A stretch of DNA of 64,000 nt, taken from contig NZ_WKJJ01000007.1 of NCBI RefSeq assembly GCF_009674485.1, positions 283,573 through 347,572 of the forward strand, written 5' to 3'. Below the pieces are notes generated by a model. That model searched no databases, had not been told where the DNA came from, and worked only from the letters and a program-made list of their open reading frames with translations. Position 1 is the stretch's first letter; the number at the start of each line of letters is the position of its first letter. This DNA comes from Pseudoduganella rivuli. Its GTDB lineage: Bacteria > Pseudomonadota > Gammaproteobacteria > Burkholderiales > Burkholderiaceae_D. A program made the position numbers and the translations under genes. This document shows positions 53,622-61,101 of this stretch, one piece after another.

Positions 53622-54215
53622 TCAGAAAAATATCGCGGTACGGGTGACAATCGCACCCGAACTGGTGTAGGCGCCGGCGGCTGTGCCGGTATTGGCACGT
53701 ACGCTGCCGGTGCCGGGCTTGCCGTCATCGAGCTTGGCGTCGATTTGTTCGGCAAATGTGTCGGGCAGGTTGTCGAAGCGGATGCCGTTGCCGCCACGGC
53801 CGCCCACCACGTCGTTGTAGATGTAGACGGCGCCGCCCTGGGCGCTGGTCATGAAATCGGTGGTGCCGTTGTACGAACCCGTGATGAAGCCGCCCAGCGC
53901 CAGGTGCTGGGGCGCCAGGTGGTACTCGGAAATCTGGCCGTCGCCATTGCCGTTGCCGGTGGCGCCGGGTACGTGCGTGGTGGCCAGCGGATCGTCGCCC
54001 GGCAGCGCGCGGAATTTATCCTGGTAAGCGTTGACCGCCGCCGTCAGCGAATTCGATTGCTGGATGATGTTTTTCACCTTGGCGCTGTCGATCAGGCCCT
54101 GGCCTTTCAGCACGCCGCCCAGCAGCAGGCCGATGATGACCAGCACGATGGCGATTTCCACCAGCGTGAAGCCGCGTCTGTGCGAGATTGATGGGATGGG
54201 TAGGGTGGTTTTCAT
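53622..54215 (-). CDS. Prepilin (type IV pilin-like)
   Basis: A 197-residue prepilin with a 15-residue leader ending HRRG and the cleavage/N-methylation site G15|FTLVE. A hydrophobic helix with Glu at +5 follows (IAIVLVIIGLLLGG), and then a globular domain rich in Gly and Asn. The short ISEYHLAPQHLALGGFITG block is typical of MSHA/type II prepilins. It is the last gene of the pilus operon, 24 bases after the TPR-like gene, with GGAGC before the ATG. It could be the major subunit; its good ribosome site and canonical leader fit. Confidence 0.88.
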   Translation of the reverse strand: MKTTLPIPSISHRRGFTLVEIAIVLVIIGLLLGGVLKGQGLIDSAKVKNIIQQSNSLTAAVNAYQDKFRALPGDDPLATTHVPGATGNGNGDGQISEYHLAPQHLALGGFITGSYNGTTDFMTSAQGGAVYIYNDVVGGRGGNGIRFDNLPDTFAEQIDAKLDDGKPGTGSVRANTGTAAGAYTSSGAIVTRTAIFF

Positions 54216-54239
54216 GGTGTGTGCTCCGGGATGGAAAAA

Positions 54240-54920
54240 TCAGGGTTGGTGGCGTTCGAGGCGGCGCTCGAGCCATTGCAACTGGGCGGCGTCCTGTACC
54301 TGGCCCGAGACCAGCAAGCCGCCCGCGATGGCGCGCGCCGCGTCGCGTTCCGACGCCTGCGCCAGCAGCGGTTCCAGTTCGCGCGCCCAGGCCGGCACGC
54401 CGGGACCCGTGGCATGCAGCCGGATTGCCTGCGCATAGCGCTGCGCCAGCGCCGCGTCGTGCAGGCGATGGCGCGCCAGCAGAGCGCCGTGGGCCAGCCA
54501 TGGCCAGCGCCGGTCGGGGTCTTCGGCAAAGCGGCGGGCGATCCAGTCCAGCATGATGCGCACGCGCACCGGGTCGTGCACGGCGCCATAGACGTCGGCC
54601 GCCGCCAGCAGCGGAGCCTGGCCGCGTGGGTCGAGGTCCAGTGCGCGGTCCAGCCAGGTGGCCAGCGCGGCGTAATCGAGGTCGCGCCAGCGCTGTCCTT
54701 CATCGAAGGTCTGCATGTGCAGCATCAGCAGGCGCGCGGCCACTTCGGTTTCGCCCAGGCTGGCCACGCGCAGCCATGCCGTTGATGGCGCGGCGGGCAC
54801 GGGTTCCGGCTTGCCGCCGGGCGGCGGCAGCCATGCCGCATACAGGCAGTGTGCCGCCAATGTGGCCGCCACCAGCAAGTGCGGCCGGCAGGCCTGCAAC
54901 AGGGAAGAGCGCGGCGTCAT
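54240..54920 (-). CDS. Hypothetical TPR-like membrane-anchored protein
   Basis: A 226-residue protein with one N-terminal hydrophobic segment (LLVAATLAAHCLYAAWLP), then helical repeats (RALDLDPRGQAPLLAAADVY, LARHRLHDAALAQRYAQAI) that look TPR-like. I do not recognise a family. Its ATG shares one base with the stop of the permease gene (TGATG), so it belongs to the pilus operon. It may act as a periplasmic adaptor of the pilus machine. Confidence 0.75.
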   Translation of the reverse strand: MTPRSSLLQACRPHLLVAATLAAHCLYAAWLPPPGGKPEPVPAAPSTAWLRVASLGETEVAARLLMLHMQTFDEGQRWRDLDYAALATWLDRALDLDPRGQAPLLAAADVYGAVHDPVRVRIMLDWIARRFAEDPDRRWPWLAHGALLARHRLHDAALAQRYAQAIRLHATGPGVPAWARELEPLLAQASERDAARAIAGGLLVSGQVQDAAQLQWLERRLERHQP

Positions 54921-55693
54921 CACAGTTCCTTGCGGCGCAGATCAAACAGCGCCGCCGCACCCAGCAGCGCCAGGTAGAGGGCGGTCTGGCCGCCGATCGA
55001 CGCCACCGTGGCCCAGGTGGCGTCGCCGTAAATCAGCCAGCTGGCGCGCGTATACAGGTCGAGCCGGGGCAGCAGCGTGGCGATGGCGTCAAAGCCCAGT
55101 ACCAGCCAGTGGCGCAGCGTATTGTCCGGCTGCAGGCTGTGCTGCGCAGCCAGATGCAGTGCGGCCCCCATGCGCGCCAGTAAATAGAACGCCGTTGCCG
55201 CCGCCAGCGCCGGCAACGGATGGGCCAGCGCCAGCGCGCACAGCAGGCCGAAGCCGGCGGCCAGCCACAGCTCGCACAGCAGCGACACGGTCCACAGCAC
55301 GGTTTGCTGCGGCGCCGCGCACACGGCCAGCAGCACGCCGCTGGCCAGCGCCATGGGCACGGCCAGCAAGGCCAGCCCGGCAAATTTGCCGGCCACATAG
55401 GCGCTCCGCGGCAGCGCCATTGCCATCAGCATTTGCATGCCGCGCCCCAGGGTTTCCCGCATCACCGACAGTACGGCAAAGGCGGCGATGGCGCCCGCGC
55501 AGGCCAGCCGCAGCAAGGCGCCCAGCAATGCCGTGTACAGCGCGTCGCCTTCGGCCAGCGCCAGCAGGCGGGCAAATCCGGCTATTCCCAGCGCCGCCGC
55601 GCCCAGCGCCGCCATGACCCAGGGCAGGCGCCCGCGCCACGCTTCCAGCACAGTGCAGCGGCCGATGGCGCGTATGGCGAGCATGGCGTTCAT
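54920..55693 (-). CDS. ABC-2-type permease-like protein in pilus operon
   Basis: A 257-residue membrane protein with about six helices (WVMAALGAAALGIAGFARLL; LACAGAIAAFAVLSVM; GLALLAVPMALASGVLLAVC and others). The REXLGRGXXXXXXMALPRS-like loop after helix 2 resembles ABC-2 permeases. No ATPase gene is present in the cluster, and the MshE ATPase is of a different type. The start at 55693 overlaps the upstream prepilin stop by 4 bases (ATGA). The frame runs open to 55747, but that part lies inside the prepilin gene. Its role in pilus assembly is unknown. Confidence 0.75.
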   Translation of the reverse strand: MNAMLAIRAIGRCTVLEAWRGRLPWVMAALGAAALGIAGFARLLALAEGDALYTALLGALLRLACAGAIAAFAVLSVMRETLGRGMQMLMAMALPRSAYVAGKFAGLALLAVPMALASGVLLAVCAAPQQTVLWTVSLLCELWLAAGFGLLCALALAHPLPALAAATAFYLLARMGAALHLAAQHSLQPDNTLRHWLVLGFDAIATLLPRLDLYTRASWLIYGDATWATVASIGGQTALYLALLGAAALFDLRRKEL

Positions 55694-56403
55694 GGCAGCA
55701 CCTGCGCGGCCACCATGCGGTTGAACAGGATATTCGGCGACACCCACACCACGATGTCGTCGAATTCGCCCCCTTGCTGCGCGCGGTTGTCGCTGGGCTG
55801 GCGCGACACGAAATTCACGTCCGATTGCGCATTGTTGCGCTCATCCTCATTGCCGCGAAAGCCGCCGGGGCCGCCTGCCGCCGCGACACCCAGTTCGCTG
55901 TACGCGCCCGCGCCATTGGCGCCATGCGACACGATCACGGCCGGCACGTCCTGCGCCGGCGCGGCATAGGCCAGCGCCCCGCCGGCGTCGCGCGTGTAGA
56001 CCGTGATATCGCGCGGCGTGACGATCTTGAAGCGCTGGCCGCTGTCGGCAAAGGCCGGTGTCACGCTGTAGCGGTACAGGTGGTTCCACGCATCGAGTTT
56101 CGGCAAGCCCAGCGTGGCCCATGGCAGGAAACCGTCGCGCCGCTCGTCCGTGCAGCGGTAGCCGTTGCGGTCTTCCTCGCCGTTGGCGGCCGATATCGCG
56201 GGGCAGGGCAGGTGGCCATGGCGCACCGCGTAGCCGACCAGCGCCTCCTTCGCTTCATCGAGCATGCGCCGCGTATCTGCCACGCGGCGCTGTTCCATCT
56301 GCACCGATAACGGCGTCAGCAGGCCGCCTATCATCAGGCCGACAATCACCAGCACGATGGCGATTTCCACCAGGCTGAATCCGGCTTGTGTTGTTTTTTG
56401 CAT
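55690..56403 (-). CDS. Minor prepilin-like protein (canonical leader)
   Basis: A 237-residue prepilin with a short leader and cleavage site QAG|FSLVE, and Glu at +5 of IAIVLVIVGLMIGGLL. The body has HLPCPAIS, a cysteine pair, DGFLPWATLGLPKLDAWNHL, IVSHGANG and DDIVVWVSPNILFNRM. The same sequence landmarks recur in the next upstream gene (GFLPWAALGIDGADAWGQRL, VVLSHGR, DDLVAWLPLDLLYQRM), so the two are paralogues. It starts 2 bases after that gene. Confidence 0.85.
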   Translation of the reverse strand: MQKTTQAGFSLVEIAIVLVIVGLMIGGLLTPLSVQMEQRRVADTRRMLDEAKEALVGYAVRHGHLPCPAISAANGEEDRNGYRCTDERRDGFLPWATLGLPKLDAWNHLYRYSVTPAFADSGQRFKIVTPRDITVYTRDAGGALAYAAPAQDVPAVIVSHGANGAGAYSELGVAAAGGPGGFRGNEDERNNAQSDVNFVSRQPSDNRAQQGGEFDDIVVWVSPNILFNRMVAAQVLP

Positions 56404-56405
56404 AA

Positions 56406-57137
56406 TCAGTTTGGCAAGGTGCGGGCCGCGCGCATGCGCTGGTACAGCAAGTCCAGCGGCAGCCAGGCCACCAGGTCGTCGAATGGTCCACCCGCCCGGC
56501 GCGGGTCCGTGGTGGCGGGGCGGCTGATGAAGTGCAGCGCTTGCACGGCGTTGGTTTGTTCATCGTCGTTGCCATCGGCGGCGTTGGCGCGTTCCAGCCC
56601 CGCTTCGCTGACGCCGAGGTTGTAGCGCCCGTGCGACAGCACGACAAACGGCGCGCATTGCGCCTGCACCGAGCAGGCCGCGCCGCCGGCGACATAGCGC
56701 AATTCGCCATCGCTGTCGCGTGTCTGCACGGTGCGGTTGGCCACGGCGGTCGACGCGGCATAGGCATAGGTGGTCAGCGCAGGCGTGACGCTGTAGCGCA
56801 ACCGCTGGCCCCAGGCGTCGGCGCCGTCGATGCCCAGTGCTGCCCACGGCAGGAACCCCGTGCAATCGGCATCGCTGGCGCAGGGCGTGGGACGTTCCAG
56901 GCCGTCGAATGCCGAGGCGGCCGGCAACGGCAGGCGCCCGTTGACGGCGGCGAAGCCGGCCAGCGCATCCTTGGCCTGGGCCAGCACCATCAGGGTTTGC
57001 TGTTCGCGGCGCGCCTGCGGATGGACGCCGCCGAAGGCCGACATCAGCAGCGACGAACCGGCCAGCGCGAGGATGGCCAGCAGGATCAGCAGCACGGCGC
57101 CGTGCTGGCGCCTGGCGAGCTTCTTAGCGTGTTTCAT
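56406..57137 (-). CDS. Minor prepilin-like paralogue lacking Glu+5
   Basis: A 243-residue protein with a basic leader (KKLARRQHG), a hydrophobic helix (AVLLILLAILALAGSSLL) and a body homologous to the neighbouring prepilin (LPLPAAS, GFLPWAALGIDGADAWG, DDLVAWLPLDLLYQRM). The FTLVE motif is replaced by AVLLI, so the conserved Glu at +5 is missing. This is reminiscent of tip-type PilX/GspK subunits. GGAGG 7 bases before ATG 57137 sets the start (ATG 57161 is in frame upstream). It overlaps the MshK-like gene by 14 bases. Confidence 0.82.
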   Translation of the reverse strand: MKHAKKLARRQHGAVLLILLAILALAGSSLLMSAFGGVHPQARREQQTLMVLAQAKDALAGFAAVNGRLPLPAASAFDGLERPTPCASDADCTGFLPWAALGIDGADAWGQRLRYSVTPALTTYAYAASTAVANRTVQTRDSDGELRYVAGGAACSVQAQCAPFVVLSHGRYNLGVSEAGLERANAADGNDDEQTNAVQALHFISRPATTDPRRAGGPFDDLVAWLPLDLLYQRMRAARTLPN

Positions 57138-57558
57138 CTCGCACCTCCCCCGTGGTTTCATCGTAGCGCTGGCCGGGTTTCAGGGTGACGCGCTGGCCGG
57201 ACGGCAGGATCAGCGTGACCTTGCCGTCGCGCCTTACGATGCGGCGGCTGTCCGGCAGCGCTTCCTGGTTCAGCCACACGGTGGCGGCGCCGCGCGCGGG
57301 ACGCACCACCCCGTTCAATACCAGCGGCGCCGGTGGCGGCGGAGGCGGGGGGGCTGGCGATGTTGCTTCCACGGGCGCGGCGGGCTGCGCCGCGCCGTAG
57401 CGCTGCGCATCGAGCTGGGCACGCTGCTGCGCTGTGTTGAACAGCCGGCCCAGCGGCGGTGGTTCCGCTGCGCCGGCGGGCAGGGCAAGCAGCAGCGTAA
57501 CAAGGGCGGCGATCGGCGCGCCGCGCAGTATTCCCGGCAATGGCGGCAGGCGGTTCAT
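57124..57558 (-). CDS. MshK/PilP-like pilus assembly protein
   Basis: A 144-residue exported protein. A signal peptide (LVTLLLALPAGAAE) and a proline-rich linker are followed by the compact domain LVLNGVVRPARGAATVWLNQ with VTLILPSGQRVTLKPGQRYD. This is the GspC/PilP-type HR domain seen in MshK, which links the inner-membrane platform to the secretin. It starts at ATG 57558 with an ATGA overlap to the MshJ-like gene. Confidence 0.8.
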   Translation of the reverse strand: MNRLPPLPGILRGAPIAALVTLLLALPAGAAEPPPLGRLFNTAQQRAQLDAQRYGAAQPAAPVEATSPAPPPPPPPAPLVLNGVVRPARGAATVWLNQEALPDSRRIVRRDGKVTLILPSGQRVTLKPGQRYDETTGEVRDETR

Positions 57559-58271
57559 GGCCGTTCTCCCGTTGCCGCCAGGGCTGCGGGTGTGGCGGAC
57601 ACCGAAGCGAGCGTGCCGGCGGAACGGTTCAGATCCGGTGTCGCGGCGTCGGCCAGCGTCACCCAGTTCAATGTGCACGACGCCGTCACCGTCGGCGCCA
57701 GCGGCGTGTTGGGCGCGGATGCCGGGCGTTTCAGCGTACATTCCTGAACAGTGCTGTGGCCGTGCGTGCGCAGGCCCGACAGCAGCGCGAACAGGTCGCC
57801 TTCGTGCAGCAAATCCATTTGCAGCCGCATGCGCGTCGTGTACAGGCTGTAGCGGCCCAGTTCCATGGCGGGCGACACCACCACCGGCTGGCGCGGGGCG
57901 ATGTCATACGCGATCGGCGGCAAGCGGTACTGGTCTTGCATCTGGCGCAGCGCGTCGATCCAGTCCAGCCGGTTTTCCGTGCCAACCAGGCGGCGCGCCA
58001 GCAATTGCCGGTAAATCGGCTGGAACAGGGCGATGTCGCGTTTTTCCTGCTCTACCTGCGCAAACTGCCGGTGCGCCAGGTCGCGCTCATGTTCCGCCTG
58101 CACCTGGCGGTCGCGAGCGTCATGCCACAGTGCGCGCGTGGACACGACAGCGGCCGTGGCGCAGGCCCCCGTCACGGCAAATGCCAGCACCGCCAGGCGC
58201 AGGTGGCGGAAGTCGCGCAGCCACCAGGGCAGCACGCGTGGCGTGGTGGCCGCATTCATGGCGGCGTTCAT
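57555..58271 (-). CDS. MshJ/PilO-like inner-membrane assembly protein
   Basis: A 238-residue bitopic protein. A short cytoplasmic start is followed by one membrane helix (LAVLAFAVTGACATAAVVS), a coiled coil (HERDLAHRQFAQVEQEKRDI) and an alpha-beta periplasmic domain with RYSLYTTRMRLQMDLLHEGD and HSTVQECTL. This is the PilO/MshJ/GspM pattern. It starts at ATG 58271 with ATGA overlap to the GspL-like gene. The longer frame towards 58898 lies within that gene. Confidence 0.78.
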   Translation of the reverse strand: MNAAMNAATTPRVLPWWLRDFRHLRLAVLAFAVTGACATAAVVSTRALWHDARDRQVQAEHERDLAHRQFAQVEQEKRDIALFQPIYRQLLARRLVGTENRLDWIDALRQMQDQYRLPPIAYDIAPRQPVVVSPAMELGRYSLYTTRMRLQMDLLHEGDLFALLSGLRTHGHSTVQECTLKRPASAPNTPLAPTVTASCTLNWVTLADAATPDLNRSAGTLASVSATPAALAATGERP

Positions 58272-59893
58272 GGCGCCAGCTCCAGCCGCAGGATGAACGG
58301 CGAGGGCGGCGGGGTGTCGCCCGTGGCGCGCCCGGTCAGCTTCACGTCCGGCCGCACGTCCAGCACCGGTTGTTCGATGGCCACCGTCATGCGCGGCTGG
58401 CGCGCGAGTTCCTGCGCGAACGCCTGCATGCTGTCGACGGCGCCCCGCGCGTCGGGCCGGGCCAGCCGCACTTCCGCTTCCACCCGCAGCGACTGGCGCG
58501 GCTTGACGGGGATGCCCAGCAGGGCCGACGGCACGGATTCGGCGCCGGCCGCGCTTGCGGGCAACCCGCTTTGCCCTTCGCGCCCGATGGCGGCAGCGCC
58601 GGCCGCTTCGGATCCGGCGCCCCCTGCGGCCCCCGGCGGCGGTTCGACCCGCCACGCCAGCGACACCAGTTGCACTTGCGGCGTGCGTTCCAGCGCCGTG
58701 CTGACCATGGACAGCATGTCCAGCGGCGCGGGCCCCTGGTCCGCCAGCAGGCGGTCGACCAGCACGGCGGCGCGCATGTCGGCCGTGGGCGCCGCGACCG
58801 GTCCCAGCGGCGCCATTGCGCTGCGGTAGCGCGCCGTGAAATGGCGGGCTTCCTCGGCCAGCGTTGCGGCGCTGATGCTGGCGTCGGCGTACGCCCACAC
58901 GTTAAATCCCGTCCAGACCAGCGCGCATGCGGCCACCGCCAGCGCCGACGCGTACAGCGACACGCGCGTTTGCCATAGCCGGTAATAGCGGGAATCGGCG
59001 CCCGTCGGGTAATGGCTGCGCGGCAGGCCGCGGGCCAGCAAGTGCAGCAACAGCGCGTCGGCCAGCAGGGGAGGCGAATCGCCCGGCGCCATGCCGCAGC
59101 GTTCGAACGCCGCCGCCAGCGGCACGAAATGGAACGTGGTTTCCGCTCCGCTCACGCATTGTTCCGACAGCGGCGCGATGGCGTCGTCGTGCGTGACGAT
59201 CACCGTATGCAGCATTTCCCCACGTTCCAGTAAATGCGCGCTGACGAGGAACTGGCGCGTGCGCGCCGTCTCCGCCGCGCATTCGGCCTGCGGCGGTGCC
59301 AGCCGCGAAAACTTCAATTGGCCGTCCTGGAAATAACTCTGGCGCATGCCGCAGCTTTGCCACGTCACCAGCAGGATGTGCGGTTGCGTGAACCCCAGCG
59401 CGGGCGGCACATCCGCATACAGCAGGGCGGCGGACCAGACGCCGGCCAGCGGCGCTTCCACCAGGGTCAGCGCTTCGGTCCACAGCTGGACGGCGGCGGG
59501 ATTGGTCAGTGCCGACATCAGCACGATGTCGTCGCGCCTGGCGGAGCGGGCCTGGCCCGTGTCCGGTTCGCGGCCCTGCAACGCGGCGCGGCGGTACGGC
59601 GTTTCCCGGTATTGCTGTTGCAGGCGGCGCGCAAGCAAATTGCGGCCCGCGCGGCCCCGCACGTGTGGCAACAGCAGGCGGTGGAAGTCTTCTTCGACCA
59701 GGTCCGCCAGCAAATGGATGGGTGGGCGTCCCAGCGCCACCACGTGGTCGGCAAAGGCGTCGACACCGGCGTGGTCCGGCGCGAACACGGGGCCGGGCGA
59801 CAGCACGCCGCGCCGCCAGCGCCAGGTTTCCAGCCTGCCGCTGCACAGGTACGCCAGGTGCACGGTTGATGCCATGATATTCATCGTCTTCAC
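58268..59893 (-). CDS. PilM/PilN- or GspL-like pilus assembly protein
   Basis: A 541-residue protein with a cytoplasmic domain of about 300 residues (actin-like PilM/MshI or GspL type, with LYADVPPALGF and LVTWQSCGMRQSYF). One membrane helix (VSLYASALAVAACALVWTGFNV, about 312-333) and a periplasmic ferredoxin-like PilN part (RAAVLVDRLLADQGPAPLDM, LRVEAEVRLARP) follow. The start is GTG 59893, chosen because GTGA overlaps the MshG stop just as the other genes overlap by ATGA; ATG 59884 is the alternative. It bridges the ATPase/platform and the MshJ/MshK proteins. Confidence 0.78.
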   Translation of the reverse strand: MKTMNIMASTVHLAYLCSGRLETWRWRRGVLSPGPVFAPDHAGVDAFADHVVALGRPPIHLLADLVEEDFHRLLLPHVRGRAGRNLLARRLQQQYRETPYRRAALQGREPDTGQARSARRDDIVLMSALTNPAAVQLWTEALTLVEAPLAGVWSAALLYADVPPALGFTQPHILLVTWQSCGMRQSYFQDGQLKFSRLAPPQAECAAETARTRQFLVSAHLLERGEMLHTVIVTHDDAIAPLSEQCVSGAETTFHFVPLAAAFERCGMAPGDSPPLLADALLLHLLARGLPRSHYPTGADSRYYRLWQTRVSLYASALAVAACALVWTGFNVWAYADASISAATLAEEARHFTARYRSAMAPLGPVAAPTADMRAAVLVDRLLADQGPAPLDMLSMVSTALERTPQVQLVSLAWRVEPPPGAAGGAGSEAAGAAAIGREGQSGLPASAAGAESVPSALLGIPVKPRQSLRVEAEVRLARPDARGAVDSMQAFAQELARQPRMTVAIEQPVLDVRPDVKLTGRATGDTPPPSPFILRLELAP

Positions 59894-61101
59894 AGGCGGA
59901 TATTTCCGATCGTGTCGTACACGGGGCCCAGCACGGACAGCATGATCCAGCCCAGCAGCAAGCCCAGGATCACCGTCATCGCGGGTTCCATCATGGCCTG
60001 GGCGCGGTCCGTCAATTCCTTCACTTCGCGGTCATAGAAATAGCTGACGTTGCGCAGCGCCCGGTCCAGCGCGCCCGTGGTTTCGCCCACCTTCAGCATG
60101 CGCACCACCAGTGGCGGGAAAATCCCCGTGTTCTGGAACGCCGAGGCCACGCTGGCCCCTTCGGCAATCAGTTGCGCGGCGCGCCGGAACCCCTCGGCAA
60201 TGGCGCGGTTGCCGGCAATGCCTTCGGACAGGCGCAGGCATTCGAGCACGGGGATGCCGGCCGCATACATCAGTGCAAAGTAGGTGGCGAAGCGGGCCAG
60301 GATAATCTTGTGCAGCACGGGCCCCAGCAGCCATACGCGCAGCAGGAACCCGTCCCAGCGCCGCCGCGCCGCGCCGCTGCGGCGCAGCCGCCAGCGCAGC
60401 GCCAGCCACGCCACGACGGGCGCGGCCAGGATCACATGCCACCAGTGGATGAAGATGCCGGACACGAAAATCAGGGCCCGCGTGTGGGCCGGCAGCGTAT
60501 TGCCCATGTTGCGGATGAACGCCGTCAGTTGCGGCACCAGGTAGATCATCAGGAAAAACGTCACGGCCAGCACCACCACCGCCACGACCAGCGGGTAGGT
60601 GAGGATCTTGCGCGTGCGCGCGGCCAGTTCATCCTGCCATTTCAGGCTGTCCGCCAGGTTCCTGAAGACATCGGTGATGCGTCCGCTTTGTTCTCCGGCG
60701 TGCACCAGGCTCGTAAACGTGCGGTCGAATACTTCCGGGTGCGCCTGCAGCGCCTCCGACAACTGGCGTCCCGCCTCGATGGATTCGATCAGCGACGTGA
60801 TGATTTCGCGAAAACGGGGATGCTGCTCCATGCTGTCGCGCAAATCGCCCAACCCGTCCAGGATGGGCACGCCGGCGCCCGTCATCTGCTCCATGTGGAA
60901 ACAGAAATTGATGATGTCGGCGCGCGTGACCTTGCGCCGGCCCAGCGCCAGCTTGCGGGTGCGGGTGACGGTATAGTCGACCAGGTCCAGTCCCATGCGG
61001 TCCAGTCGCAGTTCCAGGTCCGGCACGTTGGCTGCTTCCATGTTGCCCGGCACCAGTTCCCCGGCGGCGTCCATCGCCTGGTAGAGATAGTGCGGCATCA
61101 T
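59890..61101 (-). CDS. MshG/GspF-type inner-membrane platform protein
   Basis: A 403-residue polytopic protein with two GspF domains (about 65-190 and 270-390): MEQMTGAGVPILDGLGDLRD, EVFDRTFTSLVHAGEQSGRI and the repeat FALMYAAGIPVLECLRLSE, PPLVVRMLKVGETTGALDRAL. Three membrane helices are visible (about 168-190, 220-245 and 375-398). It is the rotor partner of the MshE ATPase. The start ATG overlaps the mshE stop (ATGA). Confidence 0.93.
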   Translation of the reverse strand: MMPHYLYQAMDAAGELVPGNMEAANVPDLELRLDRMGLDLVDYTVTRTRKLALGRRKVTRADIINFCFHMEQMTGAGVPILDGLGDLRDSMEQHPRFREIITSLIESIEAGRQLSEALQAHPEVFDRTFTSLVHAGEQSGRITDVFRNLADSLKWQDELAARTRKILTYPLVVAVVVLAVTFFLMIYLVPQLTAFIRNMGNTLPAHTRALIFVSGIFIHWWHVILAAPVVAWLALRWRLRRSGAARRRWDGFLLRVWLLGPVLHKIILARFATYFALMYAAGIPVLECLRLSEGIAGNRAIAEGFRRAAQLIAEGASVASAFQNTGIFPPLVVRMLKVGETTGALDRALRNVSYFYDREVKELTDRAQAMMEPAMTVILGLLLGWIMLSVLGPVYDTIGNIRL

